A DNA stretch of 64,000 nt from positions 1,116,001 to 1,180,000 of the forward strand of contig OZ243980.1 of the NCBI GenBank assembly GCA_965214875.1, in the 5' to 3' direction. Below the pieces are notes generated by a model. The model ran no database searches. It was not told the DNA's origin and worked only from the letters and a program-made list of their open reading frames with translations. This stretch comes from CBDAUN01 sp965214875. Lineage in GTDB: Bacteria; Pseudomonadota; Gammaproteobacteria; Arenicellales; JAJDZL01. A program made the translations under genes and the position numbers. This document shows, one piece after another, positions 35,691 to 43,947 of the stretch; within the stretch, counting starts at the first letter, position 1, and every line of letters starts with the position of its first letter.

Positions 35691-36345
35691 TTTCTCTACT
35701 AATGACTCAAGGAATAACTCATCGTCAAGGGACTTGAAGCGATTATATTCATTATCGTTGATCGGTGAGTTGGTTCCGACGTATTTTCCACGCTATTTTC
35801 GACTGCCAAATCCTCTGCGGAAGAGTGTTGAGGTGTTGTGTCGTGCTCGCCCATGATGTACATTATCGGATAATTCGGATAAAACCGACAAGTTGTGGTG
35901 AGTGCAGTGATTTCGGGATCTGAAGCGCTGATGCCGCTCACGCAGACGCCCTCAGTGCGTCAAAAGGCGTTCCGGCAGAGGTTGAAAAAACGGTGATGGT
36001 CCAATGGCCTCTGTTGAAGCGAACAATCCGCTATGCGCTGACCTTGTCTGCCGACATAGCTGATCAAGTCGACTGAGGCCGACAAGCGAGCCGCCCTTCT
36101 GATGCCAAGGCCTGATGGCAACCGCGGCTATCAGCAAAATTCAGCTTCTGGATGTGTTGCATCCTGTGCATGAAGGCGTGGGTACGCCTTGATCAAGTGC
36201 TTCATCCTGTGGCGCTTGTATTCAAAGACCGAACAAGATCACAGCTAATCGGCATGCATCGGTCCTTTGCAAATGCGATAATCAGTGCACGTTGCCTGCG
36301 AAGCAGGCTGGCGACATAGCTGACCAGTTCTGGAGGAACACTAAC
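35691..36345. other. Gene-free stretch upstream of aceF
   Basis: About 650 bases with no recognisable gene. Short minus frames (to 35941 and 35952-36137) resemble nothing. A palindromic TTATCGGATAATTCGGATAA-like block lies at about 35863-35884. Two hairpins are seen: AAGGCGT/ACGCCTT (36173-36190) and GCCTGC/GCAGGC (about 36295-36309). It should contain the aceF promoter and the leader of the YHS gene. Confidence 0.45.
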
Positions 36346-36807
36346 ATGCATATACTACATCCGAAACGCTGGATTCTTGCAATTGTGGTCGCGCTTGCGT
36401 CTACCAACATTGCAGTTGCCGATGAACCGCCCGTGTTTACCGCCGGCTTTGGCGGATATGCCATCAGGGGATACGATGCAGTTGCCTATCACCTTGAGAA
36501 AATGCCGGTCAAGGGCAACAACGACTATAAAGCTGAGTGGAATGGCGCGACATGGCGTTTCGCTTCAGCAGAAAATCGCGATATGTTTGTGGAAGATCCA
36601 GAAAAGTGGGCGCCTCGCTATGGCGGCTACTGCGCTTGGGCGGTCTCAAACAACTACACCGCAAAAACCGACCCTGATGCATGGTCGATTGTCGATGACA
36701 AGCTTTATCTGAACTACAACAAAAGCGTTCGCCAGACTTGGAGTCAAGATCCCGCGGGGAATATCGAGCGTGGCGATGCCAATTGGCCTGGCGTCTTATC
36801 GAAATAG
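36346..36807 (+). CDS. YHS-domain periplasmic protein
   Basis: Small exported protein (153 aa) whose core matches the YHS-domain family, linked to metal binding in heavy-metal ATPases and often found alone in proteobacteria. ATG 36346 has GGAGG ten bases upstream. A signal peptide precedes ADEPPVF (ILAIVVALASTNIAVA). The domain contains FGGYAIRGYDAVAYH, AEWNGATWRFASAENRDMF, PEKWAPRYGGYCAWAVS and LYLNYNKSVRQTW. The metal or partner is not known. It is followed by an aminotransferase gene 41 bases on. Confidence 0.85.
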   Translation: MHILHPKRWILAIVVALASTNIAVADEPPVFTAGFGGYAIRGYDAVAYHLEKMPVKGNNDYKAEWNGATWRFASAENRDMFVEDPEKWAPRYGGYCAWAVSNNYTAKTDPDAWSIVDDKLYLNYNKSVRQTWSQDPAGNIERGDANWPGVLSK

Positions 36808-36848
36808 CGGCTGAAGCGTGGATCTGGTTGTCGTCTGAGATTTGAGCC

Positions 36849-38012
36849 GTGCGCTTGGAATCGCATCGCGTTAATGAGGTCCAAGCTCCGATCATTCCGG
36901 AAGTTGCCGACTTGATCGAAGCAAACCCTGGAACGATTTCTCTTGGCCAAGGGGTGGTGTATTTTCCGCCCCCTGAGGCTGCGCTAGACGGCGTTGCGCG
37001 GTTTGCCAGCATTGCCAACCACCACTATCAACCCGTCGAGGGCATTTCGCAACTTCGCGATGCGATCAGCGCAAAGATCGAGTCGGAAAACCAAATCGAT
37101 CCGTCTGAGTATGCGATCATTGTGACCGCAGGGAGCAACATGGGCTTTCTCAATGCCGTGCTTGCAATCTGCGACCCGGGCGATGAGGTGATCATTTTGC
37201 ATCCATGGTATTTCAACCACGAGATGGCGATACGGATCGCCAATTGCGTACCGGTTTCGGTGGCTGTCGACAGCGAGCACCAGCCCATTGTCGGAGCGAT
37301 CAAACGAGCCATCACGTCTCGAACGCGAGCGGTGGTGACTATTTCGCCCAACAATCCGACTGGCGCGGTATACGATTTTGAGAAGATTCGCACGATCAAT
37401 CAATTGTGCGAAGAGCGAGATCTCTACCACATCAGCGACGAAGCCTATGAATACTTCGTCTACGACAACGTTGAGCATTACTCGCCTGCATCGGCGGCAT
37501 CAGCAAGTTTGCATACGATTTCGCTTTTTTCGATGAGTAAGAGTTTTGGATTTGCGAGCTGGCGCATCGGCTATATGCTTGTACCCAAGCACCTGTTTCT
37601 AGCGGTGCGAAAGATTCAGGACACCAACCTGATTTGCGCACCTGTCGTCAGCCAATACGCTGCGGTGGAGTGCTTGAAGGGCGGCTTTTCTTATTGCCGC
37701 GACAAAATACTTCACATCGGGCTAGCTCGCGACCATCTAGCAAAAGCGCTGAATGAACTCGAAGGAGTGAACTTCAGCAGCCTTGACGGCGCATTCTACG
37801 CCTTGATTGAACTTCCTGATACGCGAATGACGGATATGGACATCGTCAAAGTGCTCATTGAACGGTTTGGTGTCGCAGTGATACCGGGCCAAGCATTTGG
37901 AATCGAGGATCGGTGTTGCCTACGCGCATCCTACGGTGCGCTTGCGCAGGACATCTGCATGCAAGGGATCGATCGCCTTACAGATGGACTGCGCTTGATC
38001 ATTTCGTCATAG
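36849..38012 (+). CDS. Class I/II PLP-dependent aminotransferase
   Basis: 387-aa fold-type I aminotransferase. GVVYFPPPEAALDGV and HHYQPVEGISQLRDAI open the domain. TAGSNMGFLNAVLAICDPGDEVI and SPNNPTGAVYD bind cofactor. SDEAYEYFVYD precedes SMSKSFGFASWRIGY, which holds the PLP lysine. The sequence resembles the aspartate/aromatic branch, close to plant-type kynurenine or methionine aminotransferases, but the substrate is undetermined. GTG 36849. Six bases separate its stop from the desaturase start, so the two may share a message. Confidence 0.88.
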   Translation: MRLESHRVNEVQAPIIPEVADLIEANPGTISLGQGVVYFPPPEAALDGVARFASIANHHYQPVEGISQLRDAISAKIESENQIDPSEYAIIVTAGSNMGFLNAVLAICDPGDEVIILHPWYFNHEMAIRIANCVPVSVAVDSEHQPIVGAIKRAITSRTRAVVTISPNNPTGAVYDFEKIRTINQLCEERDLYHISDEAYEYFVYDNVEHYSPASAASASLHTISLFSMSKSFGFASWRIGYMLVPKHLFLAVRKIQDTNLICAPVVSQYAAVECLKGGFSYCRDKILHIGLARDHLAKALNELEGVNFSSLDGAFYALIELPDTRMTDMDIVKVLIERFGVAVIPGQAFGIEDRCCLRASYGALAQDICMQGIDRLTDGLRLIISS

Positions 38013-38018
38013 GATTCC

Positions 38019-38924
38019 ATGATGGATGGATTTGTCTTTCGACGCGATTTGCTTTCTGCAAGCGAGCTGCGGGCGTTTTGCATTAAGAGCGATTTGGCGG
38101 GTTTGAAGCAGCTAGGCATTCATTTGCTGCTGATTGCCGCAACCGGCACCTTGGTTTCGATCTCGCTCAATTCGTGGTGGAAATGGCCTGCCTACATCAT
38201 ACATGGCATTGCTCTGGGGTTCATTTTTGCACCGCTTCACGAGTGCATTCACAACACAGCATTTCGCAGTCGCAGAATGAATACGATCATTGCCGCTGTT
38301 GCTGGGCTGATTCTGCTATTGCCGGCGAAGTATTTCAGGCTGTTTCATTTTGCGCACCACAAGCATACCAACGACGAACAAAACGATCCAGAGCTTGCCA
38401 TTGCAAAGCCATCGACGATCTATCAGTACTGCTTGGTCATGACCGGCATCCCTTCCTACTGGATTCCGCAGTTAAAGATGCTTGCGGCGCATGCTGCTGG
38501 TCGAGTCGCAGCGCCGTTCATTCCGTCATCGGACCGCAAGAGCATCATTGCTGAGGCGAGGTGGCATGTCGGGTTGTATTTGGCGGCTTTTGGATTTTCT
38601 TATGTTTTGGGATCAGCATTCCTGCTTCACTATTGGGTTGTGCCGCTACTGTTCGGGATGGTTTTGCTTCGGGGCTTTTTGCTAGCCGAACATGCCGGTT
38701 GCGAGCTAAGCGGCAACATGCTAAGCAATACGCGAACCACGGTTTCGAATTCGCTTTTTCGCTTTCTCAGCTGGAATATGCTCTACCACTGCGAGCATCA
38801 TGCGTTTCCGTCAGTTCCTTTCCACCAGCTCCCGGCGTTGCATGTGCAAATGAAAAAGCATGTCGCGCATGTCGAAACCGGTTACATCGTATTCCACCGA
38901 TCTTTTGTTCGTTCGCTGAATTGA
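38019..38924 (+). CDS. Fatty acid desaturase family protein
   Basis: Integral-membrane di-iron desaturase or hydroxylase-type protein, 301 aa. Three histidine boxes are intact: HECIHNTAF near 69, HFAHHKHTNDEQNDPEL near 108 and HCEHHAFPSVPFHQLP near 253. Several hydrophobic segments flank them (LGIHLLLIAATGTLVSI and IIAAVAGLILLLPA among others). Close relatives act on fatty acyl chains or on carotenoid-like and small amine substrates; the substrate is not clear. The stop (TGA 38922) is four bases before a G9 run. Confidence 0.88.
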   Translation: MMDGFVFRRDLLSASELRAFCIKSDLAGLKQLGIHLLLIAATGTLVSISLNSWWKWPAYIIHGIALGFIFAPLHECIHNTAFRSRRMNTIIAAVAGLILLLPAKYFRLFHFAHHKHTNDEQNDPELAIAKPSTIYQYCLVMTGIPSYWIPQLKMLAAHAAGRVAAPFIPSSDRKSIIAEARWHVGLYLAAFGFSYVLGSAFLLHYWVVPLLFGMVLLRGFLLAEHAGCELSGNMLSNTRTTVSNSLFRFLSWNMLYHCEHHAFPSVPFHQLPALHVQMKKHVAHVETGYIVFHRSFVRSLN

Positions 38925-38927
38925 GGT

Positions 38928-38936
38928 GGGGGGGGG
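38928..38936 (+). repeat. G9 homopolymer after the desaturase gene
   Basis: Nine G at the boundary between the desaturase gene and the accessory island. No open gene crosses it now. It could be a relic of a tract like those of genes A and B, or chance. Confidence 0.6.
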
Positions 38937-39376
38937 TACTGCAACGCGAAAAGTTTTTCGTGAGTGTTCTGCTTGCGCGAATTCCACATAATTCGCTCGC
39001 CAGTCTTCGGCGACCAGCTTGCACGCCATCCTCGGCGCGAAAGAGGTCAGCCTTGGCACCGGCAGGATCAGGAATGCCGGTTGTAGATCACCAGCTCGAT
39101 ATTCGCGACGCTTGTCTCGAGCGACTAGCCGATCAGCTGGTCTCGCGGTCCCAGCTGACAGACTCCCGCGCCAAAGCCGGTCCTGCCTAGAACGCCGGGC
39201 AACTCCGAGACGATCTAGTACTGGAGCGGCCTGCCCGCCGATGCGCATCGGGCATCTGGGCCTGAGCTGACGGCAATTCGATGCCGAGGCGCGTGGCAAG
39301 TCTGGCCAGCACCGGACTGGCTATCACCAGATCAAGTGGCCAGCAAGCCGTTGCGCCGACAGCGTAAATGTTGGCA
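38937..39376 (-). other. GC-rich unrecognised remnant left of element copy 3
   Basis: Two minus-strand frames look protein-like and would join by one frameshift near 39230. One reads GATACWPLDLVIASPVLARL then PSAQAQMPDAHRRAG; the other runs VLDRLGVARRSRQDRLW then PAFLILPVPRLTSFAPRM. I do not recognise the family. Stops in the first frame show it is broken. GC content is higher than the desaturase gene. Confidence 0.3.
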
Positions 39377-40044
39377 GGGTTCAGATACATGCGGGACCGC
39401 CCGCCCCTTCCCAAAGGACGCAGTCCGAAGGGAAGGGGCGCGCGAAAATTTTTGAGGTGGCACAGTGCTTGAAAACAATCCAGCAGCCGAAAGGCGGGGA
39501 AAGCACCATGCAAATCAAATGTGCGCACCGCAAATTTTATCATCTCGATCCGACTCGCGACGAACTTTCGCTGCAGGCCGTCGAGTGCTTCGACAAGCTC
39601 GCGCTGTTCGACCAGCTTCGCTGCGAGGGCGCCTCGCAAGCTACCGCTCTCAAGGCGGCCGGCTACTCCCGAGTCACGCCCTGCCGCCGGAAGCGGGCCT
39701 GCGGGCGAAAGCCCGGCCAGATGGTGCAGATCGACCACGCGGGCATCGCCATCGATGGTTGGCTTCGCGATCAAGGAATTCAAAGCTGTTTTCCCGGTCT
39801 CGAAACTGTGCTGCATGCGTGCCTGATCGTGCGCCAACGCCGCCGGCCACTGCAGGTTCCGCAGTCCTGCGCCGGTGAGCTGAGCGCGGGCGCCCTCAAC
39901 GTCGAGCTGGCCCGGTTCGATTGCCTCTGCAATGCCTGCCGGCCGCATCAGGCGCTCGGACAAACGGCACCCATGCAGACGCATAATCGGAACTTCGAAC
40001 AAAGCGCGCTGGCCGCCTGAAAAGTCTCATATGTATTGAACCGG
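39377..40044 (+). mobile_element. Insertion-element remnant, copy 3 (longest)
   Basis: Left terminus GGGTTCAGATACATGCGG and right terminus TCATATGTATTGAACCGG. The complement of the right end, CCGGTTCAATACATATGA, matches the left end (GGTTCA.ATACAT) with one base gap, the best terminal inverted repeat of the three copies. It has the same left-end hairpin region (39398-39441). It retains more of the transposase than copies 1 and 2. Confidence 0.8.
39508..40020 (+). pseudogene. Internally deleted transposase, copy 3
   Basis: Continuous 170-codon frame from ATG 39508 (MQIKCAHRKF). It carries the LSLQAVECFDKLALFDQL helix region, GQMVQIDHAGIAIDG (the first catalytic Asp of an rve-type DDE core) and VFPGLETVLHA-like sequence (CFPGLETVLHA). 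It then jumps to the C-terminal NACRPHQALGQTAPM. The remaining acidic residues of the core are lost. IS481 or IS3-group by motif; not functional, but the two ends could be moved by a full-length copy elsewhere. Confidence 0.7.
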
Positions 40045-40126
40045 TGCATTTTCTTGACAATGAAGGCTTTTCTTGCTGTTATGCAGCCATTCATAGTAAT
40101 CAAACAGTTCACAGGAGCTTGCCGAC

Positions 40127-40690
40127 ATGAAAAGTCTCAATCGTCCAAACCTGAAAACCCGTCGCCGCGCAATCGCTGGAGGCACCGTTCGCACCGCACT
40201 TGCCGGTCTGTGCGCCAGTGTTGCGCTCGCTGGTTCCGCCCTGCATGCCACCTCCGCCGAGGCGCAAAGCTTCAGTGCGCCCGGTATCACGGTAACCGAG
40301 GGGCAGAGGGCGACCGTCAAGGCCCACGGTCCGAAACCGCCTTACCGCACTGGCGAGTTCTACTACTTGTACCGGACAGTGGACGGCACCGCCAAAAGCA
40401 CGGGGGATTGCCCCAACTTCCAAAAAAAGCGCGGTGCACTGAGAGTGGACTCCGCAACGCTCAAGACGGATATCAATGTGCTCCACGATTGCGAGCGCAA
40501 GCCGGACATGCGGTTTACGGTCAAGTTCACGAAAGTGCGCAATGAACTGGTTGAAAATGCCCCGTTGCGGGTTGGAAACCCTGTCCCTGACTGGTATCGT
40601 GCCTGGCCCAACACGTTCGAGGTGACTGTCAAGCTCCTGGAATCGAACAGGTCGCCCCACGGCCCGGCCAAAGCCCGAATCGGCAATTAG
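40127..40690 (+). CDS. Secreted protein C, Calx-beta-like (unrecognised)
   Basis: 187-aa exported protein starting at ATG 40127, 83 bases right of element copy 3. The SD is AGGAG at 40111-40115. The signal peptide has a long basic n-region (KTRRRAIAGG, vaguely Tat-like), a hydrophobic core and the cleavage site TSAEA|Q. The mature part begins SFSAPGITVTEGQRATVKA, like the opening strands of a Calx-beta repeat. It contains two cysteines (GDCPNF and LHDCERK) and ends in VKLLES followed by a charged tail. No homopolymer tract, so it is probably constitutively in frame, unlike genes A and B. Function unknown. Confidence 0.7.
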   Translation: MKSLNRPNLKTRRRAIAGGTVRTALAGLCASVALAGSALHATSAEAQSFSAPGITVTEGQRATVKAHGPKPPYRTGEFYYLYRTVDGTAKSTGDCPNFQKKRGALRVDSATLKTDINVLHDCERKPDMRFTVKFTKVRNELVENAPLRVGNPVPDWYRAWPNTFEVTVKLLESNRSPHGPAKARIGN

Positions 40691-40762
40691 CCCCTGAAAC
40701 TGTCCGCGAGTCCCCGGAAATCATCGGACTTGCGGCATGGTTATTGCTGGAAAGCGCCGGCA
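40676..40762 (+). repeat. Direct repeat R, copy 1 (3' end of gene C)
   Basis: ATCGGCAATTAGCC, CTGAAACT, TCCGCGA, GGAAATC and TTATTGCTGGA occur in the same order and spacing at 41608-41696. So the last codons of gene C and about 70 bases after it are present twice. Confidence 0.7.
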
Positions 40763-40778
40763 CACGCCGGCGCTTTCC
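40749..40778 (+). terminator. Strong hairpin after gene C
   Basis: GGAAAGCGCCGG (40749-40760) and CCGGCGCTTTCC (40767-40778) form a perfect 12-bp stem with a 6-base loop 59 bases after the gene C stop. There is no T-tract after it, so an intrinsic terminator is possible but not typical. Confidence 0.45.
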
Positions 40779-40799
40779 GCGTACAGGCACGGCCGGTTT

Positions 40800-41395
40800 T
40801 CCAACTATCCACCGAGCACTCTTATTCTGGCATTTCGGGTAGCGGCTCAGGGAGCGGCACCTGCGCAAGCCTCAATCAGATGATAGCCGGGACGATAACG
40901 GTGTCTATCGTGCCTTCGGAAAACTCCATCGGAATTTCCCGGCCCAGCATTCCACTGGCAAACATAACCGCCGCGATAGGAAGCTTAGGGAGTTCGGATC
41001 CGGTTCGAGTGGCAGTGTTCGAGAACCGACCGTCATCGCCCTTGATATCTTCCTGGAGCTTCGGAGCCGTCACTTCGACATCCCCCTTGGCGGCGGGTAG
41101 CTAGATGTTCACCGGCCTAAAGCAGAACACGCCCTATGCCGCCGTTCTGTACACGACGCGGGCTTTCGAAAGCTGGCGCCGGAACACCGCCATCTCGAAG
41201 CTCTGCTTCTGCACGGCGGCCGACCTGGACCGACCCCTCGCCCGCTACGATAATATTGGTCACCCGGGCGAGCAGCTTCGCCTTCGGCGGTGCGCGCAAT
41301 CAAGTCCATGCGTGCCTGTGCAGGGCCAGAACGCGTCGGGAACGTGGGTGCGCACGGACAGCGAGGACGGCTTCGAATAACATTATGGATGCCGC
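40800..41395 (+). pseudogene. Decayed paralogue of secreted protein B
   Basis: The translated stretch GSGTCASLNQM...SENSIGIS...SPLISSWSFGAVTSTSPLAAGS aligns with gene B (GTGTCTNLQEI...HNSIGIS...PPSLISSQRLGTVTNLAPLAAGS). TAG at 41101-41103 interrupts, then FTGLKQNTPYAAVLYT and ISKLCFCTAADLDRPLARYDNIGH resume in frame. After that, frame changes are needed to recover FGGARNQVHACLC and NASGTWVRTDSEDGFE, which correspond to B's IGGTQAQRQTCLC and NPSGQWRWNDG. The signal peptide and homopolymer tract are gone. This shows that the family is multicopy. Confidence 0.8.
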
Positions 41396-41607
41396 TTGGA
41401 AGACCAGCGTGGGCTGAACGACGAATTGACCGGGCCGGCAGATGGCGGACGCGATAGACTGCCGACAATTTCGTTGACCCCGGAACTGAGAGCCGCGTGT
41501 GCGGTCTTCACGGTCGCAGTGCCATGACTTGATGACCTCGCGCCGCGGTTCGTGACAAACAACGTGGGCGGCTACGGTCGCCCTCGTGTCTTTTATAGAA
41601 CCCAAAT
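41396..41607. other. Residual non-coding DNA after the B paralogue
   Basis: GC-rich, no frame that I recognise. Lies between the B-type pseudogene and the second copy of repeat R. Confidence 0.3.
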
Positions 41608-41696
41608 CGGCAATTAGCCTCTGAAACTATCCGCGAAGCTGTGGAAATCGCCAGATTAGTAGCATGATTATTGCTGGAGAGCGTCGGTATGTCCGC
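41608..41696 (+). repeat. Direct repeat R, copy 2
   Basis: Diverged copy of 40676-40762, including the last five codons of gene C. Suggests a tandem duplication covering gene C and neighbours that later decayed. Confidence 0.7.
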
Positions 41697-41754
41697 CGGT
41701 CCATGTGCAACTGTCAGCTGCCCTCTCGCTGGCTCTTGAAACGCTATGAACCGC

Positions 41755-41900
41755 ACGGAATTTCTTTCTGGGATGCCATGCTCTGGGCAACGGCGCAGCC
41801 AGGCTGCACGGTGAGGACATGCAGGATGGCCGCTGGCTTGGAAGCACTGAAATCATCAATCCGTTTGAGCAAGAAAATGATGCCAATCTAGCAATCTGAC
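41755..41900 (+). pseudogene. Orphan fragment of a VapC-type PIN toxin C-terminus
   Basis: Encodes HGISFWDAMLWATAQPGCTV, nearly the same as the C-terminal part of the VapC pseudogene at 45592 (HIISFWDAMLWAMSQQSGCTV). The DNA following (GGCTTGGAAGCACTGAAATC, then CCGTTTGAGCAAGAAAATGA) is also shared, as is CCAATCTAGCAATCTG at the end. No N-terminus or antitoxin nearby. Confidence 0.75.
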
Positions 41901-42131
41901 TTAAACAGTGCAGTTAGATATAAGTATTCAGCAGGCTATTTTTCGTGCAACTCGATAGATTGGGAACGTGTTACTTGACCGCCGTAACTCTTTTTGAAGT
42001 AAAAGCTAAAACGTTGGTTTTGCAAAATTAATAGAAAAGAGTTGAATCGCTGCAAAGATTTTTCTTTGAGTTTTTGCAGTCCAATAGATTTATGTGCATG
42101 AGCCAGATACCATTCACTCGAATCGAAACGA

Positions 42132-43424
42132 CTACGGTAATGACAATGACCGCAAGTAGTCGCCAAATGATGGAATTGGAATCTTGTACCGTTCCTGTAT
42201 GCCAGCGGCGGGTGCCAATACTCCTACGTATAGTGCGTCAGTTATGAATTCATCGACGGTTTGACCCTTTTCCTTTCGCGCTGATGTTGTTAGCGAAGCG
42301 ATTTCATCGTGCGACAAAGTGTCGCAAAAAGAGCCTTCTTCCCGCCTTGCCGCCAATGCCAGCTTCTTATACAGACTTGCACGATACGAACCTGCCTCGA
42401 TTCTAGCATCATAGTATGCGTTTTTACGCTCAATGCCTTTTTCAACGGCTTCGGCCAGCAAAGCTTGCTCAAGCTTGCCGCCATTGGCACGAATGATGCG
42501 CCCGGCCGCCACGCCAATCCGGTTGATGTGCTGCGGCCAGCCATGGGACAATTCCGCTAATGCATTGACCCATATATCTGTTTCGCCTTCCGTTCCGCTG
42601 TAGTACGAATTTAGCATTCGCTTTAAGGCGCATTTCGAATCCTCGCCTGACAGCGGCTCAAGATTGGCGACTCGTTCGTCAGCAAGTCTCGACAACCCGC
42701 ATTGTGCCAGTACGGTCTTGGTATTGCTCAGACCGAAAAAAGTGGTAACCAAAGAAATTCCCTGAGAATCTCGGTGTAAACAATCAAGAACCTGTTTCGT
42801 CGTTGGCTGTACCGGTGTGTTTTGAGCTTCATCGATAAAGACGACAAAGAGAATGTTTTTAAGCAATGGAGCGGCATGCCCGAAAAGTTCTGCCGAAATC
42901 TGAAAATCCGAATGTTTGTCGATATCCGACTTGCCACCGACCGAAATCCCCGCTACCGTGAATCCGCGGCGGGACAATTCTTCAATTATCTTTTTGCCAA
43001 GACCGAGCAAATGCCTCACCTTTTGCGTCTTCGCGCCAGACTCGATATTGGATAATCGCTGAATCTCCGTATCAGTCGCCCTTATAAGAGAAGACATGAC
43101 ATAGGCTGGCGAACACAAACCTCCTGGTGCGAGCGATACGGCAACCCAAGGTTCTCGAGCGGTCGAATGCTGCCTTACCGCCTCCATGCATTCTTGCATC
43201 AGCGCCGTCTTGCCGGCACCGGGCGCACCCTGAAAGATTATTGATCCACCGCCAACATTGCCTCTCTGAAGGCTGTTGGCTACTCGGCGAAAAACTTCAA
43301 ACTCGGTATCGCGTCCGCAAAAAAATGGCTCCCTGCCGACTTCGGCACGGTCGGTCCGATCAAGCCAATCATTTTCGTCGAGCGGCTGGGCCGGCAGCGG
43401 TTTCGCAAAACTCGATTGATTCAT
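42132..43424 (-). CDS. AAA ATPase, unknown accessory function
   Basis: 430-aa P-loop ATPase. Walker A is GAPGAGKTALMQ near residue 67 and Walker B is FVVFIDEAQNTP near 200. A conserved SLVTTFFGLSNTKTVL strand follows, with RLADERVANLEPLSGEDS as possible sensor region. The C-terminal half is helical, ending PSFGDYLRSLSLP. It resembles ORC/ExeA/TniB-like ATPases used by mobile elements and by some defence or signalling systems, but no partner gene is next to it. ATG 43424 lies after an AT-rich spacer. The last 80 codons are duplicated at 43632-43880. Confidence 0.75.
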   Translation of the reverse strand: MNQSSFAKPLPAQPLDENDWLDRTDRAEVGREPFFCGRDTEFEVFRRVANSLQRGNVGGGSIIFQGAPGAGKTALMQECMEAVRQHSTAREPWVAVSLAPGGLCSPAYVMSSLIRATDTEIQRLSNIESGAKTQKVRHLLGLGKKIIEELSRRGFTVAGISVGGKSDIDKHSDFQISAELFGHAAPLLKNILFVVFIDEAQNTPVQPTTKQVLDCLHRDSQGISLVTTFFGLSNTKTVLAQCGLSRLADERVANLEPLSGEDSKCALKRMLNSYYSGTEGETDIWVNALAELSHGWPQHINRIGVAAGRIIRANGGKLEQALLAEAVEKGIERKNAYYDARIEAGSYRASLYKKLALAARREEGSFCDTLSHDEIASLTTSARKEKGQTVDEFITDALYVGVLAPAAGIQERYKIPIPSFGDYLRSLSLP

Positions 43425-43631
43425 ATACTTTGATAATAATTATTGTTGAGTAACTGTTATCGACTTTGCCATTAACCGCCTAATGGAAAAGAGTGATGAG
43501 GAAAAACGCTCAAATTGCTTTCAGTCCAATCAAAAACGCAACCCGTCCCGTTAACTTCCTTTCCTCCTCTAGTAACGTCCGCTAACATTGCTACTACCCA
43601 TGCATCCGTTGGATCATCCCGCATGACACGC

Positions 43632-43880
43632 CTAATCAGGTAGCGGCAATGACCGCAAGTAGTTGCCGAATGACGGAATTGGAATCTTGTACCGTTCGCA
43701 TGCCAACGAAGGTGCCAATACCCCTGCGTGCGGCGTGTCAGTTATGAATTCATCGACGGTTTGACCTTTTTCGTCTCGTGCCGATGTTGTCAGCGAAGCG
43801 ATTTCATCGCGCGACAAAGCATCGCAAAAAAGCATTCTTGCCGCCACTGCAAGTTTTTGTATAAGCTTGTGTAAGAGGTG
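43632..43880 (-). pseudogene. Duplicated 3' fragment of the AAA ATPase gene
   Basis: Encodes KLAVAARMLFCDALSRDEIASLTTSARDEKGQTVDEFITDTPHAGVLAP-type sequence, about 85 percent the same as the tail of the ATPase at 42132 by eye. It ends PSFGNYLRSLPLPD. Lacks the P-loop half. Either a second, truncated gene copy or the product of recombination between repeats. Confidence 0.8.
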
Positions 43881-43947
43881 ATTACGAAGTTTATCAATAG
43901 GTGGAATAGCGAATTTTGGGAATTACATGCAATAGTGACGAAAGTAG

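Noticed and set aside
40127..40250. Twin-arginine export signal of protein C
   Set aside because: Consecutive arginines are present but the following residues do not fit the Tat consensus well; an ordinary Sec signal is as likely.
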